DNA from: Tomocerus qinae | Lineage: Eukaryota; Arthropoda; Collembola; Entomobryomorpha; Tomoceridae | Reading direction: 5' to 3' | DNA length: 64,000 nucleotides | Assembly: GCA_020055645.1 (NCBI GenBank) | Contig: CM034546.1 | Location: forward strand, 109,399,375 to 109,463,374 | Part shown: positions 51,001-61,885 of the stretch, in pieces | Layout of the letters: every line of letters starts with the position of its first letter | Position numbering within the stretch: the stretch's first letter is position 1 | The notes under the pieces: model-generated | Database searches by the model: none | What the model was told of the DNA's origin: nothing | The model's input: only the letters and a program-made list of their open reading frames with translations | Translations under genes and position numbers: made by a program

Positions 51001-54000
51001 CAAAATCGCTCTTGTATTACTCATCTCCAACAACCGACATAATAAATCCTACCTAATGTCTACTGAATAACTTTGTGAGTGAAGAACTAATTTATGTCGT
51101 TTTTAAATTCATTGTACCACGTTACAATAGGGTTTTTCACTTATTCGTTACTCAAGTTACATCGGCTTACATGTTACTGAGCTTACTTCTCTTGTAAGCC
51201 GAGTAACGTTTTTGATATAAGCCCTCAGCCTTCTCCAATGTCAAAATCAAGTAAACCGAAACCACGCCGAAAGGCATGTTTTTCGGCGTACTTGACTTAC
51301 ATCTACAAGAAAACGCAACATATAGGTTGACTTATTGACCAAATGAGAGCGTAAATTCAAAATTCATACTTCTTTCACATGTTTTGGAAGGCATTTTTTA
51401 TCTTGTTATTATTAGTAACTGTAAGATAAGACTTGCAAAAAAGAAGCGCTCATTTATTGCCCGCCTTATATGTGTTTATTTAGATTTTGGGAGATGTAAG
51501 GCCAGTAGCTATAAGCCTGTAACGAATAAGTGAAAAACCCTAATATGTTTTAACAACGTAGATTATGTTGTAGGTTGCATAAGCTCTAACATAAACCCCA
51601 CAGTAGTCTACTACAATTTTTTGATCTTCCTATGTATTCAATTCTGCTTTTAATAGGTATATTAAACTCTTTTGAATGGAAATAAAAGGAAATTATGAGC
51701 ACATGGGTACTCACTGTCAACGATATTCCTTTGAAATGACTAGTAAATACAGCTGTAAAGAAATTCTGGTGCAAAATTCACGCTTTAAAAGAGCAGGAGG
51801 GAAGTTGGTCTTTTCTGTTTGAACTTTGAAGTATGCATGTGTACTTCTAGCGAAAGGGTTTACAGAGATTGTAAAGGAAAGATGTGTCATGCCTAACCGA
51901 ATATTGCTTGAATGGAAAATAACGTATTCTTTGAGAGCCTTTGTATTTCCGTCTTAGTGCCCATGTGTCTGGTTAGCATTTAAACGAGATTGCATACACA
52001 TACAAATTTTAAGTACTGAACTGTACTCAATGCAACAAAACTTAGGATGGGATATATGAGTTTCCTGGATACAAAAGACCCCGGCTTTGATCGTCTGTAC
52101 CCGGAATAGGTTTTATTCGCAGAGTTTTCGCGTAACCTCGTATTTTACTATAAAGGTTGTCAAAATTGATGTAATATGAAGAAACCCGACCTATGAGTGA
52201 TATGGCGAAACAAATTGGATCTCTACCACACTTTGATTACATTTCATGGTTTCCTATCTGATTACAAGCAACAGCTGAATGAATAAATGATGATTGAAAA
52301 TATCCCCTGGGATTCCGCATCTGTGGCTAACTCCTTTTCCTTTTACCTATTACATAAACCACGCAAAGTCCTTTTGTTAAGGTTTTAACCCTTGACAGTC
52401 ATGTGAATATGCATTTTATGCTCCAGCGCATAAGATACTAAAGAAAGAGTCAGTGCACTTGACTTTCCATTACGGGAATAATTCCATACACACACATATA
52501 CAATCTTTGCACACACATGGATGCTTGATACAATGCCGAAAACTTAAGATTCTCTATGTACGTCGTACTTTCTACTTATTTCATGTCGTAGAATGATGAA
52601 AGTATGAACTATGGAGCAGAAAAGTAAATAGTGAAAGCGGAGAAAGTTCCTTGCTCTATTTCAATGCAGTACAATATTCAGAGCCCGTACATAAGATACT
52701 TTTACTTACTCTGTTAAGTCTTCCGTGTGTGATAAATACGTGTTAGCACTAAAGTTTGTTAAGAGGCATACATAATTTCCTCTAGCACTTATATTAAATG
52801 GTAGTAGCTGAGCTTTGCCTATGGAAAGTAATGCTACATTTATGTATGTGAACAAAAGTATTTAGATTTTCTATTTTTAGCAAAATGGATATATGTAAAT
52901 TGTTCATGTGCAGTATGCGTATGAAAAGATCTAGTTTGAGATTAAACGAGCCTTATTTTCTCCCCTCTTGACGAAAGTTTTGTGTTTTTAACGGTTTTTC
53001 TAGGGCCAGATGAAAAGCTGCGTGGAGGGATACAGAAAAGGCGACATATACTCATTAGGAGTGATTTTGTGGGAGCTGTTGCGAAGAGAATCTTTATCTA
53101 ATTTTCTGGGAATAAAGGAAGAGGCACGCATCCGGGAAGAAATTTGTCGTGGAGGTTTATCTCACAGCAACGAAACGGGTAATGGGAGAGAAGGAAGCAA
53201 CATCTCCGCATTTTGGAAGAGAACACTAGCACTCTTGTCAGACTCTGATCGAAATGGAAATAAAAATGATGGGGTTTTACACTCAACTCAAGTTATTGAA
53301 TGTCTAGGAGACTGTCTATCTCTCGAACCCGAACTAAGACCGGATATTAAGTCCGTCCGATTACGACTCCGACCCTTGCACAAAGGAATGTAAGTTATGA
53401 GTATGCGTAGACATTAAAACGATGCAACCAGACTTACTTATTGCGATAGTTAAACTAATTTCCCATGATTGTGTCATGCAGAGTACGGACACATTAAAAC
53501 TTTGTGCAACCAATCTCCACAACTAATGGAAGTGTTTCACATATTATTGTCAGTCCTGAATAGCTATTTACTACTTAATGCACTTTGGTATTGTAGTAGC
53601 TTTATCAGTAATCCTAATTCATACTGTGGGGGTCATTTTCTACAGGGTAGATTTATAAATACATCAACCATACGTATTTTGAAAAATAAGGTACCTGAGA
53701 AGTGCTATGAAAATCATATCTAATTGAAAAACAGAAGTATTATAATACTTTGATTCTCACCCTTTCGACAACTGTCTCTCAACTTCTGACCAACGGCCCA
53801 AAACGATAAACTAAATTCACGTTTTGTATTATAATAGCTGGAAATGCTATACACCAAATGTTACGCAGAAAATTATTAACGCTGTTATTACACTCGTCCT
53901 AATAAATATGTAGTTACATATTAATTATTTTCAGTAAAGTATTTTTTATAAAAATCCTATGAAGGTTATCCCAAACCCTGTACAACACTCAAGGAAATAC

Positions 54001-57000
54001 TGCATGATGTGATTTAGAATCTCAGAAAGTCATTGTACAGCAATAGAAGCCTTTAATACTTTCCTTCTTCATAAAGTATCTACTTTATAGTTTTAGGTAT
54101 CACAGCACATCATTCTAAGCTATTCTCTGACAAATAGATTATTTCTCCCATAAGTATATTATAAGATGCACTCTAGTAAGTTTATTGTATTTTTGTAAAT
54201 TGCAGGCGGTCCAACATCTTCGACACTATGATAGGTCTAATGGAAAAGTACGCGAATAACTTGGAGATTCTGGTTGATGAGCGAACGAAGCAACTTAGTG
54301 AAGAGAAAAGAAAAACTGGTTAGTTAATTTGTTCAATTTACTTCGTTCCGTTCGTGCGTTTGAAGATTACGTTAATATTTCCAGAAAAGCCAAGCTGACT
54401 TAAGAAAATCCGCTATAATTATTGCAGAAATGTTACTGCTCACTTGCTCAGTCATAGACTTAATTGGAATGCAGTAGGGATGGTATTGTATATAAGAGCT
54501 ACATGTTGCTACATTATAATCGGATTAAGTCAAAAAATTGATATTAGATTTACTTACAGAAAACCAGTTAGCTGAGGTAATGGACGGCACTAGAGTGTAC
54601 GAAAGTTTTTATAGCACAGCTTGTCTAAGCAAGGAAGGCTTTCTGAAAAATCTTAAGCCTTTTCGCCAATTTCATCTCTGGCTGGAATGTATATGTACAT
54701 TAGTTTCTGCCTTTGCGTATACGTAAATGTTCACTGAACCTGACTGAACTAGTGAATTACAGAATCCATAGTAAATGTTCTTTTATTTTTTGTGTACTAT
54801 CATATTTTCTTGAATTTACTTACAGACAGTCTTTTATACGAACTGATACCTGCATGCGTGGCTGAAGAATTAAAAGAAGGACTGAAAGTTTCTGCTCAAA
54901 ATTATGACTGTGTTTCAATATACTTTTCTGATATTGTTGGTTTCACTTCTATGTCTGCTCAATCCACTGCATTGCAGGTAAGTTTTCTTATTTTTTGCAT
55001 GCAAACAATATTTTTACATTTTATCCATTGTGATCAAATAGAGAATTCTTTGTCTGAAAAAGCAAGGGGTAAAAAATAATACGTACGAGTTATATAAATA
55101 TGTAATGATGTCAATTAAATCGGTCTGAATTAGTCGGTGTGTGAGTTATTTATATCATTTCAGGTGACGATTTCCTAATTACCATGTTTTTATCTATCCA
55201 ATTAGTGTTAAAAGTACTGTGTCTGATCTGATTGTACGTAGTTACACAATTAGCCCAGAAAGAACGCTAATGGAACTAAGTTCCATTAACATTCTTTCTG
55301 GGCCACCCTGTACATTGAGACCTACTACAGGTATATTATATTTTGCTAAAAATAGGTGGTGGAATTCCTCAATGATCTGTACACTTGTTTTGACTCCGTA
55401 ATTGAAAACTTTGATGTATACAAAGTGGAGACAATTGGCGATGCATACATGGTGGTAAGTATAACTTGTTTTTCACTTCCAGTCCTATATAACCTACTCT
55501 TATGGATTTTAAATGTGAAATGGGAAGCTTCGCCTATTCTTAATTGGATTGACATGTCAGTTTTAATAAAACTGACAAATAAATCAAATATAAATAGACT
55601 ATCATCCTATCCACCCACTACTCAATGAGCCGAATGACATACACCAACAGAAATAAGCATGAAAATAAATTAAAGAAACGGACTGCATCACTGGGTACAA
55701 CTTCTCTCTCTAGCAAGAGTTGGAATGCTTAAAAATAATAAACTTGGGTTATAAACTTTATATGCATATCTTAGATATAACTATTCAAAAGACCAAATAA
55801 CAAAAATGGGGATTTTAATTCTATAGTAGACAACTCTAGAAATAGTATGCAAAAATAGAGTAAAACGGAAAAATAAATGATCTCAAATCTCAAATTTGTT
55901 CCGTTTTTGTCACGTTTATGTATTTTATATGTATATAGTGTTTTTAGCTATCCCACATCATGTAAGTTCATTAGTTGCTTTCTTGAGTGAATACGGGAAA
56001 AGTAAATAAAATTACAGAAACAGTCAGATTTAGGACAAAAGTGAAATGCCGAACTAGAATATTATGATATAGTAAACAGCAGTAAAATGGAAACAAAATT
56101 GAATGCTTCTTGCCACTGAGAGTAGTTACTTAGTGCCCGACTTTATTTCATGCATAGCCCTTTTGATGTAATAATGTTTCAAGTCTGTGAAATATTTGTC
56201 AGATATCTATATCCTTATTATAATGATGTAGTGAGTGAAAGTTGCTTCATTTTTGGATTGAAGCCAGTCGTAGTGGATAATTCCATAAAATAGCTCAATG
56301 CTGAATTACATGCAGCACACATTTTATTTTAAGTTCTGGATTCAAGTATGTCTCTCTACTTTTAGAGACAGATATAGATACATCAATACAATCACGCAGT
56401 TGCAGGCAAATGTGAACATTTTGGTAGCTAGACGTTTTAGGGAAAGGAAATGTTGCTAATAATATTACATTTAAACTCAATAACTTAAGCAAAGTACCAG
56501 GAATCTTACATATAGGTACCTGCGACCCATGAGATTGAGTTTGGAATTGATATTCCTTCAGAACTCTTTGAAGTTTTTATATTTTGATTGGAGAATTTAA
56601 TTTCACGTAACATCAATCTAATAAATTATCTAGGAAAGCAAATCTTTAATATTGACAATGAAGTAACAGAAATCTGTCCAAAATCCCAACAGAATTAGAG
56701 TTAGCAGAATGTCCTTAAATGTAGTTCTAAATCTAGTTGTATTATTAAACCATCTGCGAAAGCCAAATGTATTTCAGATGAATTTTGAGGTCTTATTGTG
56801 TCCTCTTTAGGCGAGTGGATTGCCTGTCGTAAAAGAGGGTAACTTCCATGCTGTGGAGATGGCACGCATGGCTCTTCAACTGTTACGGGCTGTAACCAAT
56901 TTTCAGATCCGACATATACCTAACGAGACTGTAAAGCTCCGAATCGGTATACATTCCGGTAAGCAAATATTGCATGTTATGCAATAACAATCTTTTAGAA

Positions 57001-58476
57001 CAATATCCAAAACATATTTTATCTGAATCACGGTATACATCTATATTATTAACTACGATGTTTTTAAATAGAAAAGGATGAAATAACTTTCTGGGGTCAA
57101 ATCAAAAATATTGAAATCAAAAAGAAAGATTTTATTTTCAGAGAATAGCCTTACAGTAGATACAAACTTGTAATTAATTGTATTGCGTATCGGTAACAAA
57201 TTGTGAGTACTTACACCAAGCTACTCCATAGTTTCATACATTGATTGTTCCACAGTTTCAAATGCTAGCAAAAGCAAAACTTTAAACTAATATCAATTCA
57301 GAGGTTTCTGTTTTACAAAGAACAAGCTAGAGAATAAATCATTCGAATAATGCACTAACATGTATGTGCGTAGTATTATATTGCGCAATATTCGCTTACG
57401 TACTGTAAACAGAACTCATATAATGGACTGATAATGAACAAACACATTACAAACATTTAATGAATTTCCATTGAGAAATAGATGAGACGAGGAAATTAAT
57501 CGTTGCCTACCTACTTATACGGATCAGTTTAGTCATTAAACAATTCCGTTGTAGAGGGAACATTTGTTGATGCAATAATCGATAGTCTCATTGAGAGCAT
57601 CTTAATGAAATTACAAACTATGTATTAATCCTTACTGGATCCTTAGTAAGTTGTGTATGCATTTCGACATACATAAATGCGTCTATTAAGGCCTACCAGT
57701 AATTCTATTCTCTATTGTCTCCCTAAACCAATGTTTCTCGGCTGTTGTAGTGAAGATGCATACAGAAGACAAAATACAAGTAGCTATTGTTATAGCCGAA
57801 CGATTTTATTAGATTTGAGGCTAAAGCACATCTCAGTTACAGTTAGCACATTCTGGTACTTATAATTTGTAGTGTTTGTAGACTCAATCAATAAAGACTA
57901 ATGATAAAGACTATCGTATTTCATATGCTACAAACATTGTAACACTAGATAGACTGAATTTACCAGTACCAAGAAATATATAATAAATAATGAAATAGTT
58001 AACATGAAGAGTTTATCTCATTTCGCATTAGTATTTGAAGTACAGTACATTTTGATTCAATCGTAAATTTTGTAGAGTATAAATTGCATGTAAATTTTGT
58101 TTAAGGAGTCCCATTTTCCGAATTATTATAAATTAGTAGATTATACAAGTGAATTAAGATGACTTCAAGAGAAACTCAAGGGCTCTATTCCAAAGGTATC
58201 TTTATTAGGAGTGCTTCATTAGCTAGTATATTGCAAAGGCAACGGTAATGATACAAATATTTGTAGAATGTTATGATTAGAATGCTAAGGTCAAGTACTA
58301 GGTACTAATGCATTAGGTGAGTAATAAAATAATTGGAAGGGAATATAATTTGGTTTTGGCTTGATTGGAATTTGAAGGACCTTGCTGTGCTGGCGTAGTG
58401 GGACTAAAGAGACCTAGATACTGTTTGTTTGGTGACACGGTTAATACAGCCTCTCGGATGGAATCAACCGGCATGC
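26525..58476 (+). CDS. Receptor-type (transmembrane) guanylate cyclase, 3' end missing
   Basis: Makes cGMP from GTP in response to an extracellular ligand. Fourteen in-phase coding exons: 26525-27013, 42674-42989, 43111-43188, 43331-43938, 44796-44886, 45491-45819, 48544-48720, 50133-50504, 53004-53389, 54206-54318, 54826-54977, 55356-55454, 56811-56958 and 58378-58476, together 1,152 residues. Order: signal peptide, ANF-receptor-type ectodomain (~50-500), one membrane span (~533-554), kinase-homology domain (~572-890), coiled-coil linker (~955-990) and cyclase domain from ~1000. Catalytic residues are present: Asp1022 and Asp1066 (metals), Glu1062 and Cys1135 (guanine), Asn1142 and Arg1146. 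The last part of the cyclase domain is not found. It resembles insect Gyc32E/Gyc76C; which orthologue cannot be told. ATG 26525 is preferred over 26456 because it gives the better signal peptide and start context. Confidence 0.9.
28019..29384 (-). CDS. SINA/SIAH-type E3 ubiquitin ligase
   Basis: Targets proteins for ubiquitination through a RING domain; the SINA C-terminal domain binds substrates. Exons 29384-29095, 28893-28714, 28669-28375 and 28192-28019 give 312 residues, normal for the family. The RING is complete: Cys14, Cys17, Cys28, His32, Cys35, Cys38, Cys45, Cys48. Exon 2 begins [10 protein letters not shown] and contains HLLKVH, resembling SIAH zinc fingers. The last exon has [12 protein letters not shown] and ends TAG. 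The second intron would be only 44 bp with a weak donor (acaa|gtgtaa); the stronger neighbouring donor (GTAAGT) gives no open frame, so this junction is less sure. The gene lies wholly inside cyclase intron 1 on the opposite strand. It is divergent from canonical sina and more like the multi-copy sina-like genes of some insects. Confidence 0.82.
29385..30228. other. Gap between the two nested minus-strand genes
   Basis: Lies between the end of the lipase gene and the start of the SIAH-like gene, so it holds the lipase 3' region and SIAH-like promoter. No coding exon, repeat or RNA gene was recognised. Confidence 0.45.
30229..34168 (-). CDS. Secreted acid (lysosomal/gastric-type) lipase, alpha/beta-hydrolase
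   Basis: Hydrolyses triglycerides or sterol esters in gut lumen or lysosome. Eight exons in phase: 34168-33992, 33847-33649, 33291-33253, 33129-33054, 31525-31282, 31042-30878, 30769-30542 and 30378-30229, totalling 425 residues (the family is about 400). Signal peptide [20 protein letters not shown]; then [16 protein letters not shown] and [13 protein letters not shown] (AB-hydrolase lipase region), [10 protein letters not shown] (oxyanion HG), [19 protein letters not shown] with nucleophile Ser195, [10 protein letters not shown] with Asp370 and WNHFDYH with His401. The triad is therefore complete. Exon 7 could start six bases later (30763) at a second AG without changing frame. Exon 3 is only 39 bp. 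The gene is nested in the first intron of the receptor cyclase on the opposite strand. Confidence 0.9.
34169..42673. other. Right part of receptor cyclase intron 1, no gene recognised
   Basis: About 8.5 kb of AT-rich sequence between the nested lipase gene and cyclase exon 2. Several frames of 60-129 codons occur on both strands (for example 34400-34789) but none shows a family motif or paired splice sites. No clear inverted-repeat element was seen. The lipase promoter should lie at the left end. Confidence 0.45.
42674..44886 (+). CDS. Receptor guanylate cyclase exons 2-5: rest of the ectodomain
   Basis: Exon 2 (acceptor tttccag) carries [19 protein letters not shown], exon 3 (78 bp) [18 protein letters not shown], exon 4 the long C-lobe with several N-glycosylation sequons (for example NFT, NGT, NVS), and exon 5 the cysteine-containing juxtamembrane segment ([11 protein letters not shown]). 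Junction phases are 1, 1, 0 and 1. Exon 5 uses a weak donor (aaaa|gtaatc), the least certain junction here, though its phase fits. Confidence 0.8.
45491..45819 (+). CDS. Receptor guanylate cyclase exon 6: membrane span and start of kinase-homology domain
   Basis: A single hydrophobic helix ([17 protein letters not shown]) is followed by the basic stop-transfer RHWRLSR. The glycine-rich segment GGKGVGSGS and the lysine of FAAKIV mark the N-lobe of the kinase-homology domain. It ends at atg|gtaatg in phase 0. Confidence 0.85.
45820..48543. other. Receptor cyclase intron 6
   Basis: 2.7-kb intron between the membrane-span exon and the first pure kinase-homology exon. No repeat element or nested gene was recognised. 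Confidence 0.5.
48544..53389 (+). CDS. Receptor guanylate cyclase exons 7-9: kinase-homology domain
   Basis: Motifs in order: [40 protein letters not shown] (the catalytic Asp of active kinases is replaced by Asn), KIGDFGL, YLAPE and [13 protein letters not shown]. The pseudokinase regulates the cyclase rather than phosphorylating. Exon 8 carries an unusual Ser/Thr/Gly/His-rich insertion of about 50 residues between the DFG and APE motifs. Exon 9 ends phase 2 at aat|gtaagt, and the next exon completes Met-Arg. Confidence 0.85.
51130..51540. mobile_element. Short DNA transposon (MITE) with TA target duplication
   Basis: Inverted ends gggtttttcacttattcgtt and aacgaataagtgaaaaaccc match perfectly and are flanked by TA on both sides (51128-51129, 51541-51542), as in Tc1/mariner-type insertions. 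A secondary inverted pair (cggcttac/gtaagccg) lies near the left end. It is 411 bp, has no transposase, and sits in cyclase intron 8. Confidence 0.8.
54206..58476 (+). CDS. Receptor guanylate cyclase exons 10-14: linker and cyclase catalytic domain
   Basis: Exon 10 is the dimerising coiled coil ([15 protein letters not shown]). Exon 11 has [14 protein letters not shown], exon 12 [11 protein letters not shown], exon 13 ASGLPV through LRIGIHSG, and exon 14 [20 protein letters not shown] and [11 protein letters not shown]. All junctions are GT-AG and keep phase. The domain is intact as far as it goes; the expected final ~35 residues of the domain and any C-terminal tail are downstream and not identified. 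Confidence 0.87.
55236..55313. repeat. Small hairpin with mariner-like end, in cyclase intron 11
   Basis: gcccagaaagaacgctaatg is mirrored after a 3-bp loop by cattaacattctttctgggc with few mismatches. The right end reads ggccaccctgtac, reminiscent of mariner-type terminal repeats. Probably a solo pair of ends left after deletion of the middle. Confidence 0.6.
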
Positions 58477-60178
58477 GTAAGTATTGTAGTATTTACTGGT
58501 TTGTGGAAAGTATACTATTGTACTTGAACTATATATATTCTTTTAGTAAATAAGTCTTTGCTTGTTCAAGTTAAGTGGGAGAAAGATTTTAGGGAAGCAG
58601 AATAAATATTACGGCTCAGAGAGCCTATTACTTTAGTATTAAGGGCAGTATTGAACAATTCTAGAATGTTGTAAATAAAAAGATTCGGCTATTGTTCATA
58701 ATGTTGTATTGGGGTCGTCGTAATGTGTTTGTTTTGTTGTTTACGACAGTGGACGAATCATTCTAGTTGAGGCAGTTTTATCATGACCTAGTACATTGTG
58801 GAGAGTGTATGCTTTTAGAGTAATATGAGACTAAGGAATCTCCGAGGAATCCAATAAAGAATAGAACGTAGTTCACTCTTCCAAATAGAGCATTGCATTG
58901 TAAGAGTAATGGACGTGATGAAAATGAAAGAAGTAGCATAGATTACTTATACGGGAATAATAGAATGAAATGAAACATATGTGGGCACAAATCCGATCCG
59001 ATTACATTTTCATTACTTTACAAAATGTCTATAACCATACAAAATATGTATAAAATACAGTCTACTGAACATCCTTCCGTAATAACTTCTTTAAATGAGC
59101 AGTATGTGAATATTGTACTAGATACAGAATCTCATTTTCACAATGTACAGACTCGTATATCTGTAAAAGGACTATGAATTTATATAACTTCATGTAGGCA
59201 ATCCTATGTATATGCAAACTTTGTTCACAGGTAGCTACACATCTTACAATAGAAAGGATTCACAACAATAGCAATCAATAGCATCTACTTTTATGTTTAG
59301 TTACAAAGTTACAAGTAGACATATTATGTAAAAATGTCTGAAAAAAGATTTTCGATGACGCACGTCGGAGTAACCTCAAGGCAAATCATTATGGCCTACA
59401 TTGTATCGTTGATAGTATCCGAAATAATATAGCGGCAGGTGCATCTAAACTTGGGGAATAATGTAGAAATGATATGATGGTGCCTACATAATATCTCCCG
59501 AACAAATCTTGAAACACAATATGAAGAGTAAGTTTACTTTGATGCGGTTAGGAATGGTTTATATGAGAAACTAATACCCAATGCTTTTCGAAACTAATAA
59601 AATAATATCGATTAGTAGGTAATGTTGCTTCTCAGTCCCTCCAATCTCATCTCTATCTTATGTACACTTCTTTTGGGGAAAACTACTATTCTTCGAAACA
59701 AATAGCATTACCCAACTATATAGCTTTTACATTGTTTCTTACCTACCTCCAAAATTAAATCACAGTTTATATTTACTTACTCAGCAAATAATTCCAATAT
59801 TGTAATACAATACTACATTCGCATACATGTTTGGATAGGCAACAGTTATTTGCTTATATTGAGAAATAATGGTAAAAAATGGATTTCTTTGTTCTAATGT
59901 ATCACTCCTATCAAACTGTTGCAAAATCTCCTATCCATTTTATTGCACATCATTATATACTGTATAAATGATCGTAGTTATTGTTGTTTGACCAAGAATC
60001 ATATTGAATCAAATACTTTTACGAAGTAATTGAATTACATTGATCTCACTCTGAGCCCTAGAAAGTGTTTAGAAGTTGGTTGAGTAAGACATTCTTATAT
60101 GTAGGTACTTAACTTATAACTAATAATATACGCAAAGGTAACAACGATAAATGGGCTTGCGTTATCTTATAATAATTT
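58477..60178. other. Region after the last cyclase exon found; no exon recognised
   Basis: The remaining cyclase exons are expected on the plus strand after the donor at 58477, but no segment matching the conserved end of the catalytic domain was identified here. Either the intron continues past the retrotransposon or a short exon was missed. Confidence 0.4.
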
Positions 60179-60275
60179 GGTCCAATTCGGTCCAAAAAAG
60201 TCCAATTCGGTCCAATAAAGTCCAATTCGGTCCAATAAAGTCCAATTCAGTCCAATAAAGTCCAATTCGGTCTAA
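60179..60275 (+). repeat. 20-bp tandem repeat
   Basis: About five copies of gtccaattcggtccaataaa, with single-base differences. Each unit contains two gtccaat half-units, so it probably arose from a 10-bp ancestor. No gene or known function attached. Confidence 0.9.
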
Positions 60276-60979
60276 ACATGACAAGTTTTCATATGAAATT
60301 CGAGGGGCATAGTGAATTTCAACATTTTACTATAAACCTGGTCATTTATTACATGCAATCGGTTTTCATTTTAGAAAGTTAAATCCCCATGTTTTGCTGC
60401 TCAAATAAATAAGACCATATTTCTAGAAAAAACAACAAGCTTAAAAAGTTTTTTTTCTCATTCTGATCTTGTGGTTGGGTTAGTACATTGTAGCAAATGG
60501 CAATTCGGCGCTAATTGTGTATTAACTCACCATTTATTGAATTTGTGGACTTAAACCTTCTAGGTTTTTAGTTAGGCTGTGAGATCAAAGTAATTTTAAT
60601 GCACGCAATTTGTCAGTTTCTGAGAATTCTTGTCTTAATCTTTCGTGGAGATTTTCTATTTTTGAATCTATTTCTATGGAGGGTAAATTACTACTTTTAT
60701 ACAACCATTCAGTTTTCTTAAGAGTAGACTGGGATTGGAGTTGGTTTGGTTCTCAGAATATGCTTTCTGTAAATAATCGTCATTGCCACTATTTATCGCG
60801 ACTTTGCAAAAGATATTAGGGTATCGGCGGATACTAAGCCAGCAAAGATTTCGATTTTCTACGGATGCTTGCCTTTAACATAGTACACGACACAAACTGA
60901 AAAGTTGTATTTCGAAGCGCTAGAGTAAGATATAGCTAAAGTCTTCTATGGTGAATTAAAGAAGTAACTCCAAAGATGG

Positions 60980-61614
60980 TTAGCTCTCGTTTCCCAGTTT
61001 TTCTACCATCAGTCGTGACTTGTGTCTGGGAATGTGACCGTGCTTGTCTTTTGTGTTGTAGGGTCTACATGCTTGCTCTGCAGAGTCACGAAAAGAAATT
61101 GTGCATGCAACCTCCGCCTGGCTAATTTGAATAGCCAATCGCGAAGCAACACGCTTACGATGCCACATTCCTGAATCCGCTCCACTGACCTCCCGCAGCC
61201 TCGTGCTACCTGTCTGTCATGGCCACTTCCATCTCCTTCCGTCTTACCTGAAGTTGCTATAAACTTCACTGCTCTTCTGTCTAAGACTTTAGATCCGATC
61301 CGACTGTAGTGTCGTAAGGAGCTCTTCCTCTCTTGCTGTAGTGCAATTTACCCTGCTGTAGTGCAGAGCGGCTTGCTGTAGTGCTGGCTAACCCTATCCT
61401 ATCCTTCCTTCTAGTTAGTAAGTTCTTGTACATTTTAATTAATTATGATTTGGCTATTATTGGTTCTCTATTCTAAATAAAAATCCCTAGTCTCGATTTT
61501 TACAGCCATACTGAGTACTCGAACCTATTTTGATTTCCATCAATTTAACTGCATCTTTCTTTCTTCTTCTATCTTTCTTTCTGTAAGTCTGGCATAAACC
61601 ACCGAGGCTTTACA
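60980..61614 (+). mobile_element. 5' LTR region of a Gypsy-type retrotransposon (left boundary uncertain)
   Basis: The right boundary is set by ...ggctttaca followed at once by the primer binding site. The region holds repeated gctgtagtgc motifs (61300-61390) and a possible polyadenylation signal, aataaa, near 61475. The left border could not be fixed because the 3' LTR lies outside the window; it may lie anywhere from about 60.85 to 61.3 kb. Short frames on the minus strand here are not taken as genes. Confidence 0.5.
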
Positions 61615-61632
61615 TGGCGCCCAACTAAACTG
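61615..61632 (+). other. Retrotransposon primer binding site
   Basis: tggcgcccaac begins immediately after the LTR end. This is the usual TGGCGCC-type start of a tRNA primer site. The tRNA species was not determined. Confidence 0.7.
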
Positions 61633-61885
61633 ACCAGTACTCACGGTTGTAAGAATTTATGACAAAATTTTTATATAGAACATAGAAGTTTGGGGTATAA
61701 AAAAATTGGTATTAGAATAATTTTTTGACCTCTTGTATATTTGATCCCTGCGCCAAGTAAGCAAACTTTTTCAGTACTAAGGTAAATAGGGTAGGTACAT
61801 TGCATAGTTAATTTTTGGTAAAAAGTCGTATTATTTGGGGTGTGCGCGAGTAAAAACAGCGTAGGCTCTTTACTTTTTTCCGAAA

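Noticed and set aside
53098-53286. Minus-strand frame opposite cyclase exon 9
   Set aside because: Shadow of a conserved kinase-homology exon.
61009-61269. Minus-strand 86-codon frame in the LTR region
   Set aside because: Lies in the LTR, has no motif, and overlaps another frame on the same strand.
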